A DNA stretch of 7,120 bases from Syntrophomonadaceae bacterium (GTDB lineage Bacteria > Bacillota > Syntrophomonadia > Syntrophomonadales > Syntrophothermaceae), in NCBI GenBank assembly GCA_029907055.1, contig JARYMO010000074.1:1-7120 (forward strand), in the 5' to 3' direction. The translations under genes were made by a program, and so were the position numbers. The notes below the pieces were generated by a model. That model saw nothing but the letters and a program-made list of their open reading frames with translations, did not search any database and was not told the origin of the DNA. Below, piece after piece: positions 1-5,276 of the stretch (its first letter is position 1; every line of letters begins with the position of its first letter).

Positions 1-142
1 CTTCGAAGATCACGTGGACCCCACCCTTGAGGTCGAGTCCCAGGTTGACCTTCTCCACCAGCGGCCGGTAGCTGAACGCGGCCAGCAGCAGCACCGCCGC
101 CAGGCCCAGGAGCAGCTTGATCCATCCGGTTCCCCTGTTCAT
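1..142 (-). CDS. secD: Protein translocase subunit SecD, N-terminal fragment
   Basis: Only the first 47 codons are inside the window; the gene continues past base 1. SecD is a membrane subunit that, with SecF and YajC, uses proton motive force to help SecYEG export proteins. Reading down from an ATG at 140-142, the fragment shows a short basic N-terminus, one hydrophobic segment (about residues 8-24, first transmembrane helix) and then N-L-G-L-D-L-K-G-G (residues 33-41), the conserved motif at the start of the SecD periplasmic region. A GGAGGTG ribosome site lies about 11 bases before the ATG, a slightly long spacing. The gene starts 24 bases after the HD-domain gene, so it is very probably cotranscribed with it and with yajC further upstream. 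Identity is firm from the motif plus context. Whether SecF follows separately or fused cannot be seen. Confidence 0.95.
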   Translation of the reverse strand, partial: MNRGTGWIKLLLGLAAVLLLAAFSYRPLVEKVNLGLDLKGGVHVIFE

Positions 143-166
143 GTCCCGTCCCCCACCTCCCGATAG

Positions 167-826
167 CTAGAGGAGCTTGGCTCCGTTGATGATCAGTTCA
201 AACTGGCAGTTGAGAAAATCGGCTGCCCGGCGACACATCACCATCCGGCTCAGGAATATCTCGAAGTACTCCATCACCGGGCAGATGTTGATGTCGATGG
301 TCAACTCCATGGTGACCGAGCGGCGCTGCCCATCGACTTTCAGCACGGCTTCCTCCACCGCGTAGTTCACCCGGTCATGAATGTCGAAGGTTGACATGTC
401 CGGGTTGCGCACGCGCGAACGGTGCACGTGGGACTTGTCGGCCAGGATGAGCGCGGCCGCCGGGCGATTTACCGGCTGACCGCTGCCTTCGTCGTGGTTG
501 CCAATGGCTGCAGCCACCACCGCCATCTCGTCCGGCTCCATGCCCAGCCCGCGCAGGATATGTAGGGCCATGAGGGCGCCGCTCTGGCTGTGCCCCACCC
601 GGTTGATCACGTTGCCGATGTCATGAAGATAGGCGGCAATTGCCGCCAGTTCAGCCTCCCGCTGGGGAAAGCCAAGCTCCGTGAGGATGGTGTACGCCCG
701 ATCGGCCACCACTGCCACGTGGGCCAGTCCGTGGTCGGTGTAGCCGAGCGTTCCCAGGTGCTCGTTGCCCTTGCGGATGAACACCTGCACCACCTGGTTG
801 TTCTTGACATCGTCAACGCTCACCAT
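167..826 (-). CDS. HD-domain metal-dependent phosphohydrolase of the Sec operon
   Basis: This is a 219-residue soluble protein with an HD-superfamily fold. Likely metal ligands are His36 (D-H-G-L-A-H), the His68-Asp69 doublet (Y-L-H-D-I-G), His79, His111 (G-N-H-D-E) and Asp130 (L-A-D-K-S). HD enzymes are divalent-metal phosphohydrolases acting on nucleotides, cyclic nucleotides or (p)ppGpp; nothing here identifies the substrate. Residues from about 165 to the end form a separate, less familiar part containing P-V-M-E-Y-F-E-I-F-L. There is no signal peptide or membrane segment, so it is cytoplasmic. AGGAGAGG lies 7 bases before the ATG at 824-826, which supports this start. It sits 22 bases after yajC and 24 before secD. 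I recall similar HD proteins at this position in other Clostridia. Confidence is high for an HD protein and low for any specific role. Confidence 0.88.
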   Translation of the reverse strand: MVSVDDVKNNQVVQVFIRKGNEHLGTLGYTDHGLAHVAVVADRAYTILTELGFPQREAELAAIAAYLHDIGNVINRVGHSQSGALMALHILRGLGMEPDEMAVVAAAIGNHDEGSGQPVNRPAAALILADKSHVHRSRVRNPDMSTFDIHDRVNYAVEEAVLKVDGQRRSVTMELTIDINICPVMEYFEIFLSRMVMCRRAADFLNCQFELIINGAKLL

Positions 827-848
827 GGGCCAACCTCTCCTGCCCCGT

Positions 849-1106
849 CTATTCCGCCTTGTAGGCCACGGCTGTCTTGAGGACCTCCAGTTCCCCGTCC
901 TCGGACGTCTTGAGCACGAAGCTGTTCTCCTTCACCCGCTTGATCTCGGCGACGATGCCGCCGATGGTCACCACGCGGTCGTGCACCTTGAGCCCCTCTA
1001 TCATCTGCTTGCGCTTCTTCTCCTGGCGCTGGCGCGGAAGAACAATGAACAGGTAGAACACCGCCATGAACCCCGCCAGGTACCAGAGCAGCCCCTGTAC
1101 CTGCAT
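849..1106 (-). CDS. yajC: Preprotein translocase subunit YajC
   Basis: This is an 85-residue protein with the normal YajC layout. A very short N-terminus is followed by one transmembrane helix (about residues 5-23), the L-P-R-Q-R-Q-E-K-K-R-K basic stretch just inside the membrane, and a small cytoplasmic domain with the family hallmark G-L-K-V-H-D-R-V-V-T-I-G-G (residues 38-50) and a following I-V-A-E-I. YajC associates with SecDF and the SecYEG translocon. It starts at the ATG at 1104-1106, with a G-rich ribosome site (GGGGGGGAG) about 5 bases upstream. It follows tgt by 33 bases and precedes the HD-domain gene by 22, consistent with one queA-tgt-yajC-HD-secD transcript. Length and motifs are typical and nothing is odd. 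Confidence 0.95.
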   Translation of the reverse strand: MQVQGLLWYLAGFMAVFYLFIVLPRQRQEKKRKQMIEGLKVHDRVVTIGGIVAEIKRVKENSFVLKTSEDGELEVLKTAVAYKAE

Positions 1107-1139
1107 CGGCTCTCCCCCCCGGTCCGCTCCACTCAGCGT

Positions 1140-2261
1140 TCAGCCTGGACCACGCTGGTCCTGGTACGTTTCGAGGAACGCCCTGCGGAACTCTGGAAAA
1201 TTCCCCCGGGCTATCGCACCCCTTATATTCTCCATCAAGCGGGTCAAAAAGTAAACATTGTGGAAGCTCAGCAGGCGCAGGGCCAGGATTTCCCCGGCCT
1301 TCACCAGGTGGCGCAGGTAAGCCCGCGTGTAGTGCCGGCACACGTAGCAGGTGCAGTCGGGGTCAATGGGGCGGAAATCCTCGCGGCAGTCGGCGTTGCG
1401 CAGCACCAGCCGCCCCCTGCGCGTGTAGGCAGTCCCGTGACGGGCCAGGCGGGTCGGCAGCACGCAGTCGAACATGTCGATGCCGCAGGCCACCGCTTCC
1501 AGCAGGTCCTCGGGGGCCCCCACGCCCATCAGGTAACGCGGTCGCTCTGCCGGCAGCTCCTCGTCCATTACCCGCAGGATGCGGTACATGTCCTGCTTGG
1601 GTTCCCCTACCGAGAGCCCCCCGATGGCGTATCCCGGGAAGCCCACCTCTTTCAGCGCCCGCGCGCTGCGGCGGCGCAGCTCTTCGTACACGCCGCCCTG
1701 CACGATGCCGAACAGCCACTGGTCCTCCCGCGTGTGGGCTGCCCGGCACCGCTCGGCCCAGGCGCTGGTACGGCGGACCGCCTCGCTCACCGCTTCCTCA
1801 CTGCACGGGTAGGGCGGGCACTCGTCGAAGCACATGATGATGTCGGCCCCCAGGGCCTCCTGGACCTGTACTGCACCCTCGGGCCCCAGGAAATGCCGGG
1901 AACCGTCAATGTGGGAGGTGAACCACACCCCGTCCTCGGTGATCTTGCGCAGGCCGGCCAGGCTGAACACCTGGTAGCCGCCGCTGTCAGTGAGCAGGCC
2001 GCGCCGGAAGTTCATGAAGGAGTGCAGTCCGCCCGCCCGGGCCACGATGTCTGCCCCCGGCCGCAGGTGGAGGTGGTAGGTGTTGGCCAGCACCATCTGC
2101 ACCCCTATCTCGTAGAGCTCGTCAGGGGTAAGCGTCTTGACCGTGGCCTGCGTCCCCACCGGCATGAAGACTGGCGTTTCCACCGCGCCGTGTGGCGTGG
2201 TCAGTACGCCGCCGCGGGCGGAAGTGCGGGGGCAGCGGTGACGGATATCAAAGGCGAACAT
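1140..2261 (-). CDS. tgt: Queuine/preQ1 tRNA-guanine transglycosylase
   Basis: This enzyme exchanges guanine-34 in the anticodon of GUN-decoding tRNAs for preQ1, the first tRNA-bound step of queuosine synthesis. The 373-residue protein has normal family length. It shows T-P-V-F-M-P-V-G-T-Q-A-T near residues 29-40 and T-D-S-G-G-Y-Q with general acid/base Asp92. F-D-E-C-P-P carries Asp146, and F-G-I-V-Q-G-G spans 184-190. G-I-D-M-F-D-C-V-L-P-T-R carries the nucleophile Asp265. The zinc site is Cys303, Cys305, Cys308 and His334 (C-x-C-x-x-C, then S-F-H-N). The open frame runs up to 2366, but the ATG at 2259-2261 is preferred: GGGGAG lies 7 bases before it and family similarity begins there. It overlaps the end of queA by 14 bases, implying translational coupling with the next enzyme step of the same pathway. 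Confidence 0.97.
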   Translation of the reverse strand: MFAFDIRHRCPRTSARGGVLTTPHGAVETPVFMPVGTQATVKTLTPDELYEIGVQMVLANTYHLHLRPGADIVARAGGLHSFMNFRRGLLTDSGGYQVFSLAGLRKITEDGVWFTSHIDGSRHFLGPEGAVQVQEALGADIIMCFDECPPYPCSEEAVSEAVRRTSAWAERCRAAHTREDQWLFGIVQGGVYEELRRRSARALKEVGFPGYAIGGLSVGEPKQDMYRILRVMDEELPAERPRYLMGVGAPEDLLEAVACGIDMFDCVLPTRLARHGTAYTRRGRLVLRNADCREDFRPIDPDCTCYVCRHYTRAYLRHLVKAGEILALRLLSFHNVYFLTRLMENIRGAIARGNFPEFRRAFLETYQDQRGPG

Positions 2262-3309
2262 GGCTGGTCTCCCCGTGGATGAACATGGCATCCCCGTAGC
2301 TGAAAAAGCGGTACCCTGCCGCCAGCGCGTGGCGGTAGGCAGCCATGGTGTTCTCGATGCCCGCAAAGGCGCACACCAGCATCAGCAGCGACGAGCGGGG
2401 GAGGTGGAAATTGGTCACCAGGCCGTCCACCGCCCGGAAGCGGTAGCCCGGGTAGATGAAACAATCGGTCTCCCCGCTCCCGGCCGCGAACCCCCGCCCT
2501 TCCCGGTACGCGCTCTCCAGCGCCCGCACCACGGTGGTCCCCACCGCCAGGATCCTCCTGCCCTCGCGCCTGGCGCGGTTCAGGCGGTGGGCCTGGGGTT
2601 CGTCCACCTGGTAGTACTCCCGGTGCATGCGGTGCTGGCGAATGTCGGCCACCTCCACCGGACGGAAGGTCCCCAGCCCCACGTGCAGGACCAGCGGTAC
2701 CACCTCCACCCCTCCCGCCTGCAGCCGCTGCAGCAGCCCGGGAGTGAAGTGCAGCCCTGCCGTGGGAGCGGCCACCGAGCCGGGCCGCGCGGCGTACACC
2801 GTCTGGTAGCGCCAGCGGTCGTCGGGCTCCGCCGGCCGGTCGATGTAGGGGGGCAGCGGCACCGTCCCCGCCTCACCCAGCCAGGCGGCAAAGTCCTTGC
2901 CCCCGGTGTGGAAGCGCAGCCTGCGGCCCCCGGGGAAGTCGAGTTCCGCCTCCACCGTCGCCGACACCCCACCGGGAAAGTGCACAATCTTACCCGGCCG
3001 CAGGCGGCGGGCCGGGCGCACCAGCGCCTGCCACGCGTCGCCGGCCTCGCGCAAAAGGAGCACCTCCACCCTGCCGCCGGTCTCCAGGCGGCCGTACAGG
3101 CGGGCGGGGATGACCATGGTTTCGTTGACCACCAGCACGTCACCCCTGCCCACGTACTCGGGCAGGTCACTGAACCTGCGGTCGCTGCAGGTCCCGCTGG
3201 CGCGGTCCAGCACCAGCAGGCGGGCCGAGTCACGCGGTTCAGCCGGGTAGCGGGCGACCGCGTGTGCCGGCAGGTGGTAGTCGTAGGTCTCGAGCCGGAA
3301 GGGATCCAT
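2248..3309 (-). CDS. queA: S-adenosylmethionine:tRNA ribosyltransferase-isomerase
   Basis: QueA transfers and isomerises the ribosyl part of S-adenosylmethionine onto preQ1-modified tRNA, giving epoxyqueuosine. The 353-residue protein carries family signatures in order: E-P-R-D-S-A-R-L-L-V-L (24-34), V-L-V-V-N-E-T-M-V-I-P-A-R-L (58-71), A-A-P-T-A-G-L-H-F-T (180-189), H-V-G-L-G-T-F-R-P-V (209-218), V-G-T-T-V-V-R-A-L-E-S (256-266), G-E-T-D-C-F-I-Y-P-G-Y-R-F (279-291), N-F-H-L-P (300-304) and Y-R-F-F-S-Y-G-D-A-M (333-342). I place the start at the ATG at 3307-3309 because GGGGAG lies 9 bases upstream. The in-frame ATG at 3318 directly abuts that ribosome site and would give 356 residues. This is the first gene of the queA-tgt-yajC-HD-secD operon, preceded by its own candidate promoter and hairpin. 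It is complete and unremarkable as an enzyme. Confidence 0.97.
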   Translation of the reverse strand: MDPFRLETYDYHLPAHAVARYPAEPRDSARLLVLDRASGTCSDRRFSDLPEYVGRGDVLVVNETMVIPARLYGRLETGGRVEVLLLREAGDAWQALVRPARRLRPGKIVHFPGGVSATVEAELDFPGGRRLRFHTGGKDFAAWLGEAGTVPLPPYIDRPAEPDDRWRYQTVYAARPGSVAAPTAGLHFTPGLLQRLQAGGVEVVPLVLHVGLGTFRPVEVADIRQHRMHREYYQVDEPQAHRLNRARREGRRILAVGTTVVRALESAYREGRGFAAGSGETDCFIYPGYRFRAVDGLVTNFHLPRSSLLMLVCAFAGIENTMAAYRHALAAGYRFFSYGDAMFIHGETSHVRL

Positions 3310-3333
3310 GCCGCACATCTCCCCACAAAACTA

Positions 3334-3363
3334 CAGGGGTCAGAGCCTGCGCTCCAACCCCTG
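3334..3363 (-). promoter_or_regulatory. Hairpin in the queA leader / between the rsgI and queA units
   Basis: The DNA contains a clear inverted repeat. The outer 7-bp arms are CAGGGGT (3334-3340) and ACCCCTG (3357-3363). Inside them is a 2x2 mismatch (CA/CA), then a 4-bp stem GAGC/GCTC closing a 4-base loop (3347-3350). On the minus strand it is followed by TAGTTTTG, a short and imperfect T-run, so it could be a weak Rho-independent terminator for the sigI-rsgI unit. Because a candidate promoter lies immediately upstream, it could equally be a 5' stem-loop at the start of the queA mRNA. The structure is seen directly; its role is inferred. Confidence 0.5.
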
Positions 3364-3365
3364 AT

Positions 3366-3399
3366 ATCATATCATACCCGCTCGTTGGCCCCGCCGCAA
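3366..3399 (-). promoter_or_regulatory. Candidate sigma-A-type promoter of the queA-tgt-yajC operon
   Basis: On the minus strand there is TTGCGG (3394-3399; three of six matches to TTGACA), a spacer of exactly 17 bases, and TATGAT (3371-3376; five of six matches to TATAAT). A second TATGAT overlaps it by one base at 3366-3371. This AT-rich patch stands out in very GC-rich surroundings and lies 57-67 bases before the queA ATG. The predicted transcription start is around 3359-3364, which would put the hairpin at the very 5' end of the transcript. No experimental support is available. Confidence 0.5.
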
Positions 3400-3434
3400 C
3401 CCCGGGTGCCGGCCCTTCGCGGGCCTGCCCGGAG

Positions 3435-4376
3435 CTATTCGCCGCGGCCCCTGCCGGCGGCCTTCTTCTGCGGCTGCACCCTGTGCGTCTTCCCTGGCGC
3501 CAGGACATCTTGGCCCCCCTGCCCCGCCCCTGTCGCGCTCCTGGTCCCTGCCTGCCCGGACAGGGCAGCCGCGGGCTGTTGCCCGGCAGCGTTGGACGTG
3601 CCCGACGGGGGGGATGGCGCAGCCCCCGACCCGTTGTCCGGCGCCGGTGGTCCTGCGGGAGACTTCCCGCCAGGGGGTTCCCCCTGCACGCGGCCGGCCT
3701 GGCCGGGGGGTGAACCCGGCAATCGGCCCTGGCCCACGCTCTTCCCCGCCGGAACACTGTGCTGCAGGTGGTAGCTGCCCACCCCCTGCCGGTTCTCCCG
3801 CGCGCGTTCCCGCTCTTCGGCGGTGGCCTTGACCGCCCGCACCGCGGCGCCCCAGTTCCCTTCCGCGTGCAGGGCCTGTTCCGCCGCCGCCTGCAGCTGG
3901 GTCATGATCCCCGACTGCAGGCCTCTGCCAGCCCCCGTCACCGGCACCACGGCGATGATGACCTGGTCAATCTCTGTGCCCTGTGCCACCGCCTCCTGGA
4001 TAACGGTCCGCACCGCCGTACCGGCCCCACGCCCGCGCAGGCTGAGGTTGGCCAACAGCTGCGCTCCCTCGTCATTCAATGCCGTGGCGGTCACCACCAC
4101 CTGCCAGCGGTTGATGCCCAGTTCGACTCCCGGCATCGCTTCCACCGAGGCGTAGGCGCAGACCGTGAAGAAATCGATGATGCCCCAGGTGAGCATGAAC
4201 AGCACCAGGACTGCCGCCGTAGCGGACAGCAGGTCCGCCGTCCACACCCGCTCCTCGATCTCCGCTCCCGGCAGGACCGGGCGCCGGGTCCGGATGCGCT
4301 TGAACTCCCCGCTGCGGGTGAGGACGACGGCCTCCCGCCCGTCGGCCTGCACCACGATGCCTCGAATTACCGCCAC
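3435..4376 (-). CDS. rsgI: Membrane-anchored anti-sigma factor RsgI
   Basis: RsgI binds and holds the sigma factor SigI until an outside signal triggers its proteolysis. Residues 1-47 form the cytoplasmic RsgI_N domain (I-R-G-I-V-V-Q-A-D-G-R-E-A-V-V-L-T, then G-E-F-K-R-I-R). One transmembrane helix spans about 48-74. Residues 75-200 are the conserved outer domain starting Y-A-S-V-E-A-M-P-G-V-E-L-G-I-N, where the family usually reads D-I-N-P-S-I-E-L-G. From about residue 208 to 313 the chain is Gly/Pro/Ala/Gln/Ser-rich with scattered basic residues, resembling a wall-spanning or disordered tail; I recognise no carbohydrate-binding module. I chose the GTG at 4376 because GAGGGG lies 8 bases upstream. 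The GTG at 4385 directly abuts that site and would add three residues. The gene follows sigI by 18 bases, the usual sigI-rsgI order. Confidence 0.92.
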   Translation of the reverse strand: MAVIRGIVVQADGREAVVLTRSGEFKRIRTRRPVLPGAEIEERVWTADLLSATAAVLVLFMLTWGIIDFFTVCAYASVEAMPGVELGINRWQVVVTATALNDEGAQLLANLSLRGRGAGTAVRTVIQEAVAQGTEIDQVIIAVVPVTGAGRGLQSGIMTQLQAAAEQALHAEGNWGAAVRAVKATAEERERARENRQGVGSYHLQHSVPAGKSVGQGRLPGSPPGQAGRVQGEPPGGKSPAGPPAPDNGSGAAPSPPSGTSNAAGQQPAAALSGQAGTRSATGAGQGGQDVLAPGKTHRVQPQKKAAGRGRGE

Positions 4377-4394
4377 ACCGCCCACCCCTCGTCG

Positions 4395-5096
4395 CTACGG
4401 CGACACGTATTCCTTCAGGCACTCCAGGTCGAAATGCAGGATAAAGGCCACCGCGATGATGAACTTGCGGTGGCGCTCCATCATCTTGCGATTCAGCCCG
4501 TATTCCTTTTCCAACTTCTTCAGCGGCAGCTCCCCGCTCTGCAACAGGTGGTTCATCAGCTCGGCGTCCGCGGCGAGGATAGCCGCCACCTGCCTGACCG
4601 CCTGGCGCACGGACCAGTGCTTGGGTGACGCCCGCGCCACGTCTGCAAAGCTGATGCCACACGCCTGCAGCATGGCCCCCAGCCGCTCGATCTCCTGGCT
4701 GCGGGCCATTTCCAGCAGGACCGATTCCAGCTCCGAATCCTCCGCCCACTCGCGCTCGCGTTCTCCGTCGAAGAAACTGGAGAACGGGATCGTGCGCTGC
4801 TTCTTCTCCCGTCGCCCGTAGTCGATGAGGCGGCTGCGCACCACTCGCCCCACGTACACGAAGAAGGGCCCGCGCTCCGGCTCGTACTGCTCAAAGGCCT
4901 CCAGGAAGGCCATGCGCGCGATGCTCGCTTCCTCGTCCTCGCCGGTCACGAACCGGCCGCACGTCTTCCCGGCCACCCGCAGGCAGAAGGGAAACACCAG
5001 CTGGTAGGCATCCTCGATGGCGTCCGCCTCTCCCTCGCGGTACCGCCTCCACGCCTCCAGCACGGCTTCTTCGCCAGGGAATCCTGGAGCAGCCAC
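4395..5096 (-). CDS. sigI: RNA polymerase sigma factor SigI
   Basis: This is an alternative sigma-70-family factor used in Bacillota for heat or envelope stress (Bacillus) and polysaccharide sensing (Clostridium thermocellum). The 233-residue protein has a region-2-like block with E-D-E-E-A-S-I-A-R-M-A-F-L-E-A-F (residues 53-68) and V-V-R-S-R-L-I-D-Y-G-R-R-E-K-K (85-99). It ends in the SigI-specific helix-turn-helix: E-L-P-L-K-K-L-E-K-E-Y-G-L-N-R-K (189-204), M-E-R-H-R-K-F-I-I-A (206-215) and a final L-K-E-Y-V. The start is ambiguous. The frame is open to a GTG at 5147 (250 residues) and has ATGs at 5114 and 5102, but AGGAGG at 5104-5109 sits 7 bases before the GTG at 5094-5096, which I prefer. 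Its partner rsgI follows directly. Identity is firm; what it controls here is unknown. Confidence 0.93.
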   Translation of the reverse strand: MAAPGFPGEEAVLEAWRRYREGEADAIEDAYQLVFPFCLRVAGKTCGRFVTGEDEEASIARMAFLEAFEQYEPERGPFFVYVGRVVRSRLIDYGRREKKQRTIPFSSFFDGEREREWAEDSELESVLLEMARSQEIERLGAMLQACGISFADVARASPKHWSVRQAVRQVAAILAADAELMNHLLQSGELPLKKLEKEYGLNRKMMERHRKFIIAVAFILHFDLECLKEYVSP

Positions 5097-5103
5097 TCGC
5101 ATT

Positions 5104-5109
5104 CCTCCT
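5104..5109 (-). promoter_or_regulatory. Ribosome-binding site that decides the sigI start
   Basis: A perfect AGGAGG on the minus strand. It is only one base from the ATG at 5100-5102 but 7 bases from the GTG at 5094-5096, so the GTG is the better-positioned initiation codon. The 66 bases between the microprotein gene and this GTG contain no convincing sigma-A promoter, so sigI may be read through from the acylation genes or use another kind of promoter. Confidence 0.65.
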
Positions 5110-5162
5110 GTCATCAATACGCAGGGGCCGGCACGTTTTCGGGGCACCCGCCACCTGGTGGC

Positions 5163-5276
5163 TCAGAAGTTCTGGTAGATGAAGGTCTGGTACCCCCCGG
5201 TCGAAAACAGCACGATGGCAACGATGACCAGGAACCAGAACAGCGCCTTGACCACGTCCTCCAGCAGCTCCCTCAC
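5163..5276 (-). CDS. DltX-like membrane microprotein with C-terminal acyl-shuttle motif
   Basis: This 37-residue protein starts at a GTG (5274-5276). It has a charged N-terminus (R2, E3, E6, D7, K10), one hydrophobic helix (about residues 11-25) and an outside tail S-T-G-G-Y-Q-T ending F-I-Y-Q-N-F at the very C-terminus. DltX, the microprotein of the teichoic-acid D-alanylation system, is also a short single-pass protein and ends F-I-Y-N-E-F; its tyrosine carries the acyl group between the MBOAT DltB and the transferase DltD. By analogy Tyr34 is the predicted acyl carrier. The GTG overlaps the TGA of the SGNH gene in a GTGA (5273-5276), and GGGGGTG lies 5 bases upstream, so the gene looks translationally coupled. 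The frame is open further upstream to 5552, but that part merely overlaps the SGNH gene. Function is inferred from motif, size, topology and the neighbouring MBOAT and SGNH genes. I do not name it dltX because dltA and dltC are not seen. Confidence 0.82.
   Translation of the reverse strand: MRELLEDVVKALFWFLVIVAIVLFSTGGYQTFIYQNF

Noticed and set aside
765..2282. A 505-codon plus-strand open frame antisense to yajC and tgt
   Set aside because: Its product has no recognisable motif, and it runs opposite two certain genes. Long antisense frames are expected from the codon bias of GC-rich DNA.
2262..2366. The 35-residue N-terminal extension of tgt
   Set aside because: It lies inside queA in another frame, resembles nothing in the Tgt family, and a good ribosome site points to the ATG at 2261.
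3310..3363. A preQ1 riboswitch controlling queA-tgt
   Set aside because: The genes would suit it, but the leader lacks the A-rich tail and the loop sequence of known preQ1 classes. Only a generic hairpin is supported.
3411..3425. A GGCCC/GGGCC hairpin after the rsgI stop as a terminator
   Set aside because: The stem is only 5 bp with a 5-base loop and no T-run follows. Such inverted repeats are common in GC-rich DNA.
2260..3774. A 504-codon plus-strand open frame antisense to queA and the 3' end of rsgI
   Set aside because: Same reason: it mirrors a certain queA, its composition is Pro/Arg/His/Ala-rich, and no domain is visible.
3759..4628. A 289-codon plus-strand open frame antisense to rsgI and sigI
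   Set aside because: It overlaps two well-supported genes, and its translation is low-complexity His/Arg/Asp-rich with no family resemblance.
5110..5147. A SigI-type autoregulated promoter (CCCC at 5141-5144 and CGTA at 5118-5121) before sigI
   Set aside because: The spacing of 19 bases is uncertain for this class, and the predicted start would fall at the edge of the ribosome site. In DNA this rich in C and G the match is weak.
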